DNA from: Cyanobacteria bacterium UBA947
GTDB lineage: Bacteria; Cyanobacteriota; Vampirovibrionia; Gastranaerophilales; Gastranaerophilaceae
Direction: 5' to 3'
Assembly: GCA_002293275.1 (NCBI GenBank)
Contig: DBCX01000005.1
Coordinates: 1-14,647 of the forward strand
DNA length: 14,647 nt
Shown: positions 5,697 through 12,808 of the stretch, in pieces
Position numbering within the stretch: the stretch's first letter is position 1
How the letters are laid out: every line of letters begins with the position of its first letter
Translations under genes and position numbers: made by a program
The notes under the pieces: generated by a model
What the model was told of the DNA's origin: nothing
What the model saw: only the letters and a program-made list of their open reading frames with translations
Databases searched by the model: none

Positions 5697-7557
5697 GGAT
5701 AAGATTAATATATTCTTCAAGCGGCGCATCGTTTAGACAGCACTCAATTATTTTTCTGCCGGTTGGATGCAGTTCAGGTGTGTTGAATTTGGCCAATTCT
5801 TTTTTGAAGAAGTCGCTTAATACTTTTGCGCCCGCATCATAGCCTTTGATTCCGACCTCGGCCTGTGTTTCAGGACGCAGGAAGGCTTTTCTGACGTACT
5901 GGCCGTCAACTTTAAGGCTTTCAAGGCAATACCCTAGCAGCGGCAGCCGTGCAGGCACCAATTGTTCTTCTTTGAACTTGGCGCTGCCGCGTCTTGCCAG
6001 ATATTCACGCATAATCCATTGCGGCATAAAGCCGACTTTGTAGTAGCCGATATGCTGGTTCGGAATCAAGATATAGCGTGTGTAGGGCGAGCCCAAAATC
6101 TGTTCAAGTAGCAGGTTGGCCTGAGTCACCATCTTGCCGGTCGCAAACGGCCAGTATGAGCCGACGCCTTCGCTTTCCAGAACTGCACTGCCTTCGGTGT
6201 CAATAATACTCGGGTTGTTGTAGCCTCTTGGCGCAACCAATCTCCACAACCACGCAAGCGCGGGCGGTATCATGTGGAACATCCCCAAAATCCCGTAGCT
6301 CGGATTATCCAGGCTGCAAGGCGGTGTACGCACCCCAAAACTTCTGACATCAACTTCAACCGGCTCGTTTACGATGTTAGGAACCATCGTGCGCGGCAGG
6401 ACAACGCGCGGGTTCGGGCACGGCGTGCCGTCAGAATCAAGCGTGTGCTCCCAAACCAGGCAGGTCGCCGACGGAACACCTTGGATATTCATAAACACGA
6501 GCGGCTCGGACGGCTGGGTGTACAATTTTTCATAAACCATCTCCGTCCCGTATTCTTTTATGTTATCAACCCTTAAAAACCAGCCGTCTTCGGCATCGCT
6601 TACGACAAGTTTTTTGCTGTCACCTTGATGTTCCGGGTGGCACAGCGCCATATCATCAGCAATCGGGTGCAGCTCGCACGGTTCTGCGATATTTAGGTAG
6701 AAATTCTCTTTTGTATCAAGGTTTTGCCCGATAATAATCCGGCCGTCCTGCTCGCGGTGGATGTTTTCGCCCATCTCGCTCTTGCCGCCGCCTGATGCGC
6801 CCTCGTGCATAATAACTATCTCATTTTCATACGGGGTTATGACCTTGACCGCAGATGCGTGCGCGGTCACCCAGTTTTCTTTTTCGCCCGCGTCCAGCAA
6901 AAAGCCGTATATCCCTTTTTTTGCGCTCGGACCGGGATAAAGGTTGTATGAAAACATCTCGTAGACGTCGTTTTTGCGGTTGTGTACAACAAGTTGTTTG
7001 CCGTCAAAATGCGTGTGTCTGAACGGCGGCGCCAAATATATTATGAATTTTGGCTTGAACGCGCCTTTGTTCTCGTCAATATCAACAAAATGCTGCAGCC
7101 CTGCAAGCGCACAGGCAAAAAACGCGGCATTTTTCGGTGCAATCAAAAGTGATTCGTACTGTCCGCCGGCCAAAAACGGCATCACAATCAGCTCCTGTTC
7201 TTTAAGCCAATCAAGCGTTTGACCGCGCAGCGGCGCAAAGTCTTTTTTGTAAGTGTCTTTGAACGTGGGTTTATCGGTCGGGTTTGCGTCCGCAACAACA
7301 AGGCACTCCGGGTCGCGGCGTCTCATGTAATCGTCAACGTAATTAACAACCACACCGTTTTTACATTTCACAACAGTCGCCTCGGTGACAGACTTGCCGC
7401 CCACATCATAATTAACATCAAAACTACCGGTATCAGAGCCTCCGAGCGCCATCGCAAAAAGCTCGGACTTTGTTTTCGGGACAATAAGATTTTTGCAATT
7501 GCCAATCACGTCCAAAAGTTCTTTTGTTAAATTAAATTTTTCCAGCAGTGTAACCAT
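5683..7557 (-). CDS. P-loop protein of the DUF4914 type, PEPCK/HPr-kinase-like
   Basis: The 624-residue soluble protein looks to me like the DUF4914 family, from recollection of length and motifs. Its key feature is GASGGGKSE (residues 253-261) after a hydrophobic strand, closely resembling the Walker A loop of HPr kinase/phosphorylase (GxSGxGKSE) and related to that of PEP carboxykinases. K259 and S260 would bind nucleotide phosphate. Conserved-looking His/Asp stretches include R180-H-T-H183 and the DD of 'ADDMALCHPEH'. A kinase or carboxykinase-like phosphotransfer role is inference; the substrate is unknown. The start at 7557 has no Shine-Dalgarno, but a good promoter places the RNA start on the A of the ATG, so it is probably leaderless. 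It stands alone, divergent from the serine operon. Confidence 0.85.
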   Translation of the reverse strand: MVTLLEKFNLTKELLDVIGNCKNLIVPKTKSELFAMALGGSDTGSFDVNYDVGGKSVTEATVVKCKNGVVVNYVDDYMRRRDPECLVVADANPTDKPTFKDTYKKDFAPLRGQTLDWLKEQELIVMPFLAGGQYESLLIAPKNAAFFACALAGLQHFVDIDENKGAFKPKFIIYLAPPFRHTHFDGKQLVVHNRKNDVYEMFSYNLYPGPSAKKGIYGFLLDAGEKENWVTAHASAVKVITPYENEIVIMHEGASGGGKSEMGENIHREQDGRIIIGQNLDTKENFYLNIAEPCELHPIADDMALCHPEHQGDSKKLVVSDAEDGWFLRVDNIKEYGTEMVYEKLYTQPSEPLVFMNIQGVPSATCLVWEHTLDSDGTPCPNPRVVLPRTMVPNIVNEPVEVDVRSFGVRTPPCSLDNPSYGILGMFHMIPPALAWLWRLVAPRGYNNPSIIDTEGSAVLESEGVGSYWPFATGKMVTQANLLLEQILGSPYTRYILIPNQHIGYYKVGFMPQWIMREYLARRGSAKFKEEQLVPARLPLLGYCLESLKVDGQYVRKAFLRPETQAEVGIKGYDAGAKVLSDFFKKELAKFNTPELHPTGRKIIECCLNDAPLEEYINLIPMRF

Positions 7558-7563
7558 AAAATA

Positions 7564-7592
7564 ATCATATCAAACATAAATATAATTGTAAA
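7564..7592 (-). promoter_or_regulatory. Promoter giving a leaderless mRNA for the DUF4914-like gene
   Basis: TTTACA (7592-7587) and TATGAT (7569-7564) are 17 bases apart, with TGA before the -10 (extended -10). Counting seven bases on from the -10 places +1 at 7557, the A of the start codon. Its -35 box overlaps that of the divergent serine-operon promoter. Confidence 0.6.
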
Positions 7593-7613
7593 GAATCTTT
7601 TTTGTGCAATAAT
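7586..7613 (+). promoter_or_regulatory. Promoter of the serine biosynthesis operon
   Basis: TTGTAA (7586-7591) is followed after 16 bases by AATAAT (7608-7613), with TGC before it as an extended -10. The start would be near 7620, about 17 bases before ATG 7637. The -35 box shares five bases with the -35 of the opposing promoter, so the two genes compete for the same site. No riboswitch or attenuator fits in so short a leader. Confidence 0.55.
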
Positions 7614-7636
7614 TATAAACGAAAGGGAATTTGAAT

Positions 7637-8776
7637 ATGAAAGACAAAACTTTTTTGATGATACCGGGGCCGACACCTGTGCCTGAGAGCGTGATGTTGG
7701 AGACGGCAAGACACCCGATAGGCCACAGGAGCAGCGAGTTTTCGGCGATATTGAAAGAAGTTTATGAGAATTTGAAATATGTTTTTCAGACCAAAAACGA
7801 TGTGTTTGTGTTCACGGCAAGCGGCACAGGCGCGATGTGCGCGGCGCTGGAAAACCTCGTGAATCCGGGAGATAAAGTTCTTTGCCTTTCTATGGGGAAC
7901 TTTGGCGAGCGGTGGGCAAAAATCGCCGAATCGCGCGGCGCGGTCATAGAAAAAATAAAAGTGGACGCCGGACAGGTTATTGATGCACAGGTTTTGCAGG
8001 AGAAACTTGCTCAATTTAACCCTAAAATTGTGACGTTGACGCACAGCGAAACCTCAACGGGCGCAGCAAACGACGTCAAAACTCTTTGCTCAATCATACG
8101 CAAACACGGCTGCCTGAGCGTTGTTGACGGGGTGACAAGCGTTTGTGCGATGCCTTGCAAACCGGACGACTGGGACATTGATGTGCTTATTTCCGGCTCG
8201 CAAAAAGGGTTTATGGCGCCTCCGGGGCTTGCGTTTTTGACCGCAAACGAGCGCGCGTGGAAGGTTTACGAGCAGTGTGAGCACCCGAGCTTTTATTTTG
8301 ATTGGGCAGCGCACAAAAAAGCCGTGGCAGACGACACAACACCGTTCACGCCCGCGGTCAACCTGATTGCAGGGCTCAATGTTGCGCTGAAAATGATTAA
8401 AGATGAAGGAATTGACAATATGAACGCGCGCCACAAAAAGCACGCAATGGCCCTTCGCGCGGCAATAAGAGCGCTCGGGCTGCAGCTGCTGGTTAAAGAC
8501 GACAGCAACGCAAGCTGCGCGATAACTTCCATCGTGCCGCCGGAGGGGATTTCCGTGCCTGATATCCGCAAAACTTTGAAAAACGATTATGATATCGTGG
8601 TTGCAAACGGGCAGGGCCAGCTGCAAGACAAAATTTTCAGAATGGGGACGTTAGGGTTTGTGTGCGACAGGGATTTAATCGGCGCGGTCGGCGCGCTTGA
8701 AGCGTCGCTGCAAAAGCTTGGCCACAGATTTGAAACAGGTGCCGGAGTTCAGGCGCTATTGAAAGGATTGCAATAA
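7637..8776 (+). CDS. Class V aminotransferase, probable phosphoserine aminotransferase
   Basis: The 379-residue product is a class V (fold type I) PLP enzyme of the alanine-glyoxylate/serine-pyruvate aminotransferase branch. It opens with a 'PGPTPVP' substrate loop (residues 10-16). S62-G-T-G binds the cofactor phosphate, D164 in VVDGVTS contacts the pyridine nitrogen, and K190 in SGSQKG is the Schiff-base lysine. Its place ahead of serA and serB, with TAATG overlap to serA, argues that it converts 3-phosphohydroxypyruvate to phosphoserine, replacing classical SerC; cyanobacteria use a similar enzyme, as I recall. Glyoxylate or pyruvate transamination is the alternative. The ATG at 7637, not the TTG at 7631, fits the AAGGGA site at 7623-7628. 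Confidence 0.9.
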   Translation: MKDKTFLMIPGPTPVPESVMLETARHPIGHRSSEFSAILKEVYENLKYVFQTKNDVFVFTASGTGAMCAALENLVNPGDKVLCLSMGNFGERWAKIAESRGAVIEKIKVDAGQVIDAQVLQEKLAQFNPKIVTLTHSETSTGAANDVKTLCSIIRKHGCLSVVDGVTSVCAMPCKPDDWDIDVLISGSQKGFMAPPGLAFLTANERAWKVYEQCEHPSFYFDWAAHKKAVADDTTPFTPAVNLIAGLNVALKMIKDEGIDNMNARHKKHAMALRAAIRALGLQLLVKDDSNASCAITSIVPPEGISVPDIRKTLKNDYDIVVANGQGQLQDKIFRMGTLGFVCDRDLIGAVGALEASLQKLGHRFETGAGVQALLKGLQ

Positions 8777-10338
8777 TGAAAGTTTTGGTAACCGATAAAA
8801 TCAACGAATCCGCCGGAAACATTATCTCACCTGTTGCCAAGGTGGATTTTTTGCCGACGATGACAGAAGACGAGCTGGTCAAAATCATCGGCGATTACGA
8901 CGCGCTGATGGTCAGAAGCCAGACAAAGGTGACGCCAAAAATTATTGAGGCCGGCAAGAACCTTAAAATCATCGGCCGCGCAGGGGTTGGTGTTGACAAT
9001 ATTGACGTTGACGCTGCAACACAAAAAGGGATTATCGTTGTGAATTCGCCTGACGGCAACACGATGGCCGCAGCAGAACACACAATTGCGCTGATGCTTG
9101 CCGTTGCGCGCAACATCGCACCGGCCGCAGCTTCAACAAAGCAAGGGCAATGGGAGCGTTCAAAGTTCACCGGTACAGAGCTTTACAACAAGACTCTCGG
9201 GATAATCGGGCTTGGTAAAATCGGCTCGCATGTCGCTCAGGTCACAAAAGCTCTCGGGATGAAGATTTTGGTTTTTGACCCTTACACATCAAAAGAGGTT
9301 GTTGAAAAAATCGGCGCGGAATGCGCACCGTCACTGGATGAGTTTTGGGGTGAGTGCGATTTTATCACAATCCACGCGCCAAAAACCAAAGACACCCTCA
9401 ACCTTATAAACAAAGATACCATCGCGAAGATGAAGAAAAATGTGCGCATCATAAACTGCGCGCGCGGCGGGATTATTAACGAGGCCGACCTTGAAAAAGC
9501 TATTGAAGACGGACAGATTGCAGGCGCGGCGCTGGATGTTTTTGAGGATGAGCCAAATATCCAGAACTCACCTCTGGTCAAAGGCGGGAACAATGTCGTG
9601 CTCACCCCTCACCTTGGCGCGAGCACGGAAGAGGCGCAGATTAACGTTGCAATTGACGTGGCGCAGCAAATAAAAGCGGTTTTGTCGGGCGGTTCCGCAT
9701 CGTCAGCGGTGAATATTCCGTCTTTGCGGCCTGACAAATTAGAACCGGTCAAAGACTATATGCAGATTGCCGAAAACGCCGGTGAGCTGGCCGCTCAGAT
9801 GGCAAAAGGCGCGATAAAAACTATTGAGATCACAGCCTCGGGCGAGCTTGCGCTTTTGGATATCCAGCCGCTTGAAATCGCCGTTTTAAAAGGTGCGCTT
9901 TCCACTCTTTTTGAGGGCGTCAACTACGTCAACGCACCGGTAATCGCAAAAAAACGCGCGATAAATATTGTTTCGTCAAAGGTGAACAACAATTCCGACG
10001 GGCTTTTGGAGGTAAAACTTGTGACCGATAAAGACACCGTGATAACTGCCGGCAGCCTTACCGACATCGTAAAAATCAACGATTACAAGACCGGTATCCG
10101 GCCGCAAAAGCATATGCTGCTTGTTCCGCACGTGAACAAACCGTCAATGATTGCCAAGGTTGCACAGGTTATCGGTGAATCCGGTATCAACATAAGTTCG
10201 ATGAATGTTGTCCAAAAAAGCGGTGCGTTGTCTCTTATGGTGATAAATACTGACGCCGAAGCCGACGGTGATGTTCTGGACAAGATTGAAAAAATTGACG
10301 GTGTACACGAGCCAAAATATGTCAGGCTGAACGCATGA
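8776..10338 (+). CDS. serA: D-3-phosphoglycerate dehydrogenase
   Basis: SerA oxidises 3-phosphoglycerate to 3-phosphohydroxypyruvate with NAD, the first step of serine synthesis. The 520 residues match the long form: split substrate domain (1-100 and about 285-300), Rossmann domain with GLGKIG (145-150) and acidic D168 after beta-2, catalytic R230, E259 and H279 (in HLGAS), an allosteric substrate-binding domain (about 320-440) and a C-terminal ACT domain (about 448-518) for serine feedback. The RAGVG and SPDGN loops (68-72, 91-95) are intact. The start overlaps the previous stop by one base, with AAAGGATT upstream, and its stop overlaps serB by ATGA, so all three genes are coupled. Feedback inhibition by serine is expected from the ACT domain but not proven. 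Confidence 0.97.
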   Translation: MKVLVTDKINESAGNIISPVAKVDFLPTMTEDELVKIIGDYDALMVRSQTKVTPKIIEAGKNLKIIGRAGVGVDNIDVDAATQKGIIVVNSPDGNTMAAAEHTIALMLAVARNIAPAAASTKQGQWERSKFTGTELYNKTLGIIGLGKIGSHVAQVTKALGMKILVFDPYTSKEVVEKIGAECAPSLDEFWGECDFITIHAPKTKDTLNLINKDTIAKMKKNVRIINCARGGIINEADLEKAIEDGQIAGAALDVFEDEPNIQNSPLVKGGNNVVLTPHLGASTEEAQINVAIDVAQQIKAVLSGGSASSAVNIPSLRPDKLEPVKDYMQIAENAGELAAQMAKGAIKTIEITASGELALLDIQPLEIAVLKGALSTLFEGVNYVNAPVIAKKRAINIVSSKVNNNSDGLLEVKLVTDKDTVITAGSLTDIVKINDYKTGIRPQKHMLLVPHVNKPSMIAKVAQVIGESGINISSMNVVQKSGALSLMVINTDAEADGDVLDKIEKIDGVHEPKYVRLNA

Positions 10339-10964
10339 AGCTGGCTGTTTTTGATTGCGATTCAACTCTGATTGATGGCGAGACCATTGAATTTTTGGCG
10401 GCAGCCTGCGGGATTGAGGCGCACGTCAAGCGCATCACAGACAAGGCGATGAACGGCGAGATGGATTTTTTTGAGAGCCTTGTGGAACGCGCAGCGTTTT
10501 TAAAAGGGCTTTCCGTTGAAAAAGTTGATGAGATTTGCGCTGATTTACCTCTGATGCCGGGCGCAAAAGAAACGGTTAAAGGGCTGCAAGAGCGCGGTTA
10601 CAAGGTTGTGTGTTTTTCCGGCGGGTTCAAAAACGCGACCGTGCCGTTGTGCAAAAAACTGGGGCTGGATTGCGAGTTTTCAAATATCTTACACGAAAAA
10701 AACGGGCTGCTGACCGGCAAGGTCGGCGGGGAGATGATGTTCTCGGACAGCAAAGGCCAGATGCTTTTGCGGCTGCAAAAACTTTTCAATATCAGCAAAA
10801 AAAACACCCTCGTTGCGGGCGACGGCGCAAACGATTTGAGTATGTTTGAGCACGCAGATATCCGCGTTGCTTTTTGCGCAAAAGAAATCCTGAAAAAGCA
10901 CGCCAATATTGTGATTGAAGAGAAAGATTTGAAACTCATTCTTGCAAATCCGTTGGTTTTATGA
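10335..10964 (+). CDS. serB: Phosphoserine phosphatase
   Basis: This 209-residue HAD-superfamily hydrolase performs the last step, phosphoserine to serine. Motif I is DCDST (D7 nucleophile, D9 acid/base), as in SerB; motif II is the SGG of 'CFSGGF' (S94); motif III is K at about 141 (DSKGQ) and motif IV GDGANDLSM (about 162-170). The cap (about 15-75) contains the expected helical segment with E17 and F46-like substrate contacts. It is the short form with no N-terminal ACT or extra domain. The start overlaps serA's stop and has only a poor Shine-Dalgarno, so translation probably depends on coupling. A promoter for the next gene lies inside its last codons. Assignment is strong from motifs and context together. 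Confidence 0.95.
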   Translation: MKLAVFDCDSTLIDGETIEFLAAACGIEAHVKRITDKAMNGEMDFFESLVERAAFLKGLSVEKVDEICADLPLMPGAKETVKGLQERGYKVVCFSGGFKNATVPLCKKLGLDCEFSNILHEKNGLLTGKVGGEMMFSDSKGQMLLRLQKLFNISKKNTLVAGDGANDLSMFEHADIRVAFCAKEILKKHANIVIEEKDLKLILANPLVL

Positions 10965-10970
10965 TACAAT
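10942..10970 (+). promoter_or_regulatory. Promoter of the methyltransferase pair
   Basis: TTGCAA (10942-10947) and TACAAT (10965-10970) are 17 bases apart, with TGA directly before the -10 (extended -10). It lies in the last codons of serB. The start near 10977 gives a very short leader with AGGAG at 10982-10986 before ATG 10993. This lets the methyltransferases be expressed apart from the serine operon. Confidence 0.6.
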
Positions 10971-10992
10971 TTGTTCAAATGAGGAGAAAAAG

Positions 10993-11910
10993 ATGAGAAA
11001 ATTTAGTTTGGTTATTGCATTTTTGTTGGTAGTTTCGCTCGTGGTTTGCGCGCTGGCGATAAGTTATCCTAAGCTGGCGCCGTATATCAATAAAATCACA
11101 CAAAAAACACCGGACGGGTATCTTTCGCAAACCTATTCAAATGAACTTAAGCAGGCCCGCGAACTTTTGCAAGATGAGCACAGTCAAAGCGTTTTTGACT
11201 CATCTGTTACGATGTATAATTTAGTCGGAGATAGCAGCTTTAACGAAGAGGCGCTAAAATCTCTCATTGAAAGCGGCAAATTTAAGCTGCCGGTTATGTC
11301 AGAGACACAGGTTTACTTCAACCCTGCTGTCGCGTTAAAATCAGGTGATGTTGTGATTGATGCCGGAGCGTTAGGTACCGCAGACGGGATGCCGATGCAG
11401 CGGTTTGCACAAGAGGTTGGACCGGACGGTAAAGTTTTTGCATTTGACCCGGACCCGACTGATTTTGAAACCTGGATTGCATCCCTTCAAGCAACCCCCG
11501 ATTTAAAAATTGAGCTTATCCAAAAAGCGGTGTCCAATACATCCGAAGCAAGTCAGTTATATATCCTGCCTTGGGGCGGTTCAAGCCTGATGTGGAATGT
11601 TGAAGGTGCAACAATATTGCCGGTTCAAACTGTCAGTATTGATGATTTTGTGAAAGAACGCAACCTTGAACGGGTTGATTTGATTAAAGTGGACGCAACG
11701 GGGGCAGACTTGATGGTTCTTCAAGGCGCAGCGCAGACTTTGAGCCAGTTTAAACCGGTGATAGCGGCCCGTATTTGCAACACTGACAAGGATTTGTTTG
11801 AGTTGATTTTGTATCTGAACTCGCTTGGACTTGGTTATCAATTTTGGCTTGACGCACACGGTTCCGATTTTTATTGGGGCAGAGTGCTGTACGCGAAAGT
11901 TGTTGAGTAG
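10993..11910 (+). CDS. FkbM-type methyltransferase with N-terminal export/anchor segment
   Basis: The 305-residue product starts with two basic residues and a hydrophobic segment (5-24), with an ALA-I site near residue 22 that could be a cleavage site. A spacer helix follows, then a FkbM methyltransferase domain (about 105-300): motif I VVIDAGALG (120-128), acidic FDPDP (151-155), SIDDF (215-219) and the family motif at 229-243. In that motif the usual 'K-x-D-x-E/Q-G-x-E' reads K-V-D-A-T-G-A-D, a departure from the family. FkbM enzymes usually O-methylate sugars or other hydroxyls using SAM; the substrate here is unknown. I chose ATG 10993, which has AGGAG ahead, over an earlier in-frame start inside serB (10942). 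It is a tandem paralogue of the next gene. Confidence 0.85.
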   Translation: MRKFSLVIAFLLVVSLVVCALAISYPKLAPYINKITQKTPDGYLSQTYSNELKQARELLQDEHSQSVFDSSVTMYNLVGDSSFNEEALKSLIESGKFKLPVMSETQVYFNPAVALKSGDVVIDAGALGTADGMPMQRFAQEVGPDGKVFAFDPDPTDFETWIASLQATPDLKIELIQKAVSNTSEASQLYILPWGGSSLMWNVEGATILPVQTVSIDDFVKERNLERVDLIKVDATGADLMVLQGAAQTLSQFKPVIAARICNTDKDLFELILYLNSLGLGYQFWLDAHGSDFYWGRVLYAKVVE

Positions 11911-11916
11911 AGCTTT

Positions 11917-12804
11917 ATGAATAAAATAGGCGCGATACTTATATGTTTGTGCGTGGTGGGCGTACTTATTTTAGTAGACCACGTAATGCTTGTACCCAGA
12001 TATGACGGGGCGTTTTCGCGCGAACACAGTGAAAAAATCAAACAGGCCCGTGCGCTTTTATCTGACCGTCGCAGCCGGCAGGTTTTTGACGCATCGGTTA
12101 AACTCTACGATTTTCCGGATTTTATCAGGACTGATGGTTTCAATTCTACAGAAAGATTGGTTGCGGCAGGGTTGTTAAAACCGCCGGCACCTGCGGGATT
12201 CAAGCAATATTTTCACCCGGCTATTCCAATCGCCAGAGATTCTGTCGTAATTGACGCCGGCGCGTTTGGCGGAAGATATGATATGCCGATGCGTGATTTT
12301 TCGCGTATGGCAAGACGAGGTACGGTGCTGGCGTTTGACCCCGATCCGACGGATCTTGAATTTTGGGTTGACAGGTTAAAGGTCTGGTCGCCTGATAATA
12401 TTGAGTTTTATCCGATAGCGCTGTGGAATAAATCGCAAAACATGCAGTTGACAATTTTGCCCTGGGGTGGCTCAAGTTTAGTTGAACCTTCGTATATTGG
12501 CCGGAAAATCGATGTTAGAACCGTCAGTATTGATGATTTTTTAAAAGAACGCAATCTTGAACAGGTTGATTTCATTAAAATAGACACTCAAGGATCAGAG
12601 CTGCATATTCTCGCGGGCGCACAGCAAACACTGCGCCGGTTCAAACCCGATGTTGCGGTCAGCGTATTTTATAACCCGGATGATTTATTCAGGCTTATGT
12701 TGTATCTTGACTCGCTTGATTTGGGTTACAAATTCTACCTTGAATCACACAACCCGCAATATTTTTACATGGGCAGAGTGCTGTACGCAAAGGCAAAAAA
12801 ATAA
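11917..12804 (+). CDS. FkbM-type methyltransferase paralogue with N-terminal membrane segment
   Basis: The 295-residue product is built like the gene before it: hydrophobic segment at about residues 4-20, spacer helix, then the methyltransferase domain with VVIDAGAFGG (110-119), FDPDP (140-144), PWGGSSL (182-188), SIDDF (204-208) and a canonical K221-I-D-T-Q-G-S-E228 motif, unlike its partner. It is therefore the more likely active copy. Spacer features 'KQARxLL', 'VFDxSV' and the C-terminal 'GRVLYAK' are shared, so the pair arose by tandem duplication. It starts six bases after the upstream stop with only a weak Shine-Dalgarno, suggesting coupling. It converges with the radical SAM gene, with four bases between the stop codons. 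Confidence 0.85.
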   Translation: MNKIGAILICLCVVGVLILVDHVMLVPRYDGAFSREHSEKIKQARALLSDRRSRQVFDASVKLYDFPDFIRTDGFNSTERLVAAGLLKPPAPAGFKQYFHPAIPIARDSVVIDAGAFGGRYDMPMRDFSRMARRGTVLAFDPDPTDLEFWVDRLKVWSPDNIEFYPIALWNKSQNMQLTILPWGGSSLVEPSYIGRKIDVRTVSIDDFLKERNLEQVDFIKIDTQGSELHILAGAQQTLRRFKPDVAVSVFYNPDDLFRLMLYLDSLDLGYKFYLESHNPQYFYMGRVLYAKAKK

Positions 12805-12808
12805 ACGT

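Noticed and set aside
10942..10992. Longer N-terminus for the first methyltransferase
   Set aside because: It would overlap serB, lies upstream of the promoter's start site, and breaks the clean signal-type N-terminus that begins at 10993 with a good Shine-Dalgarno.
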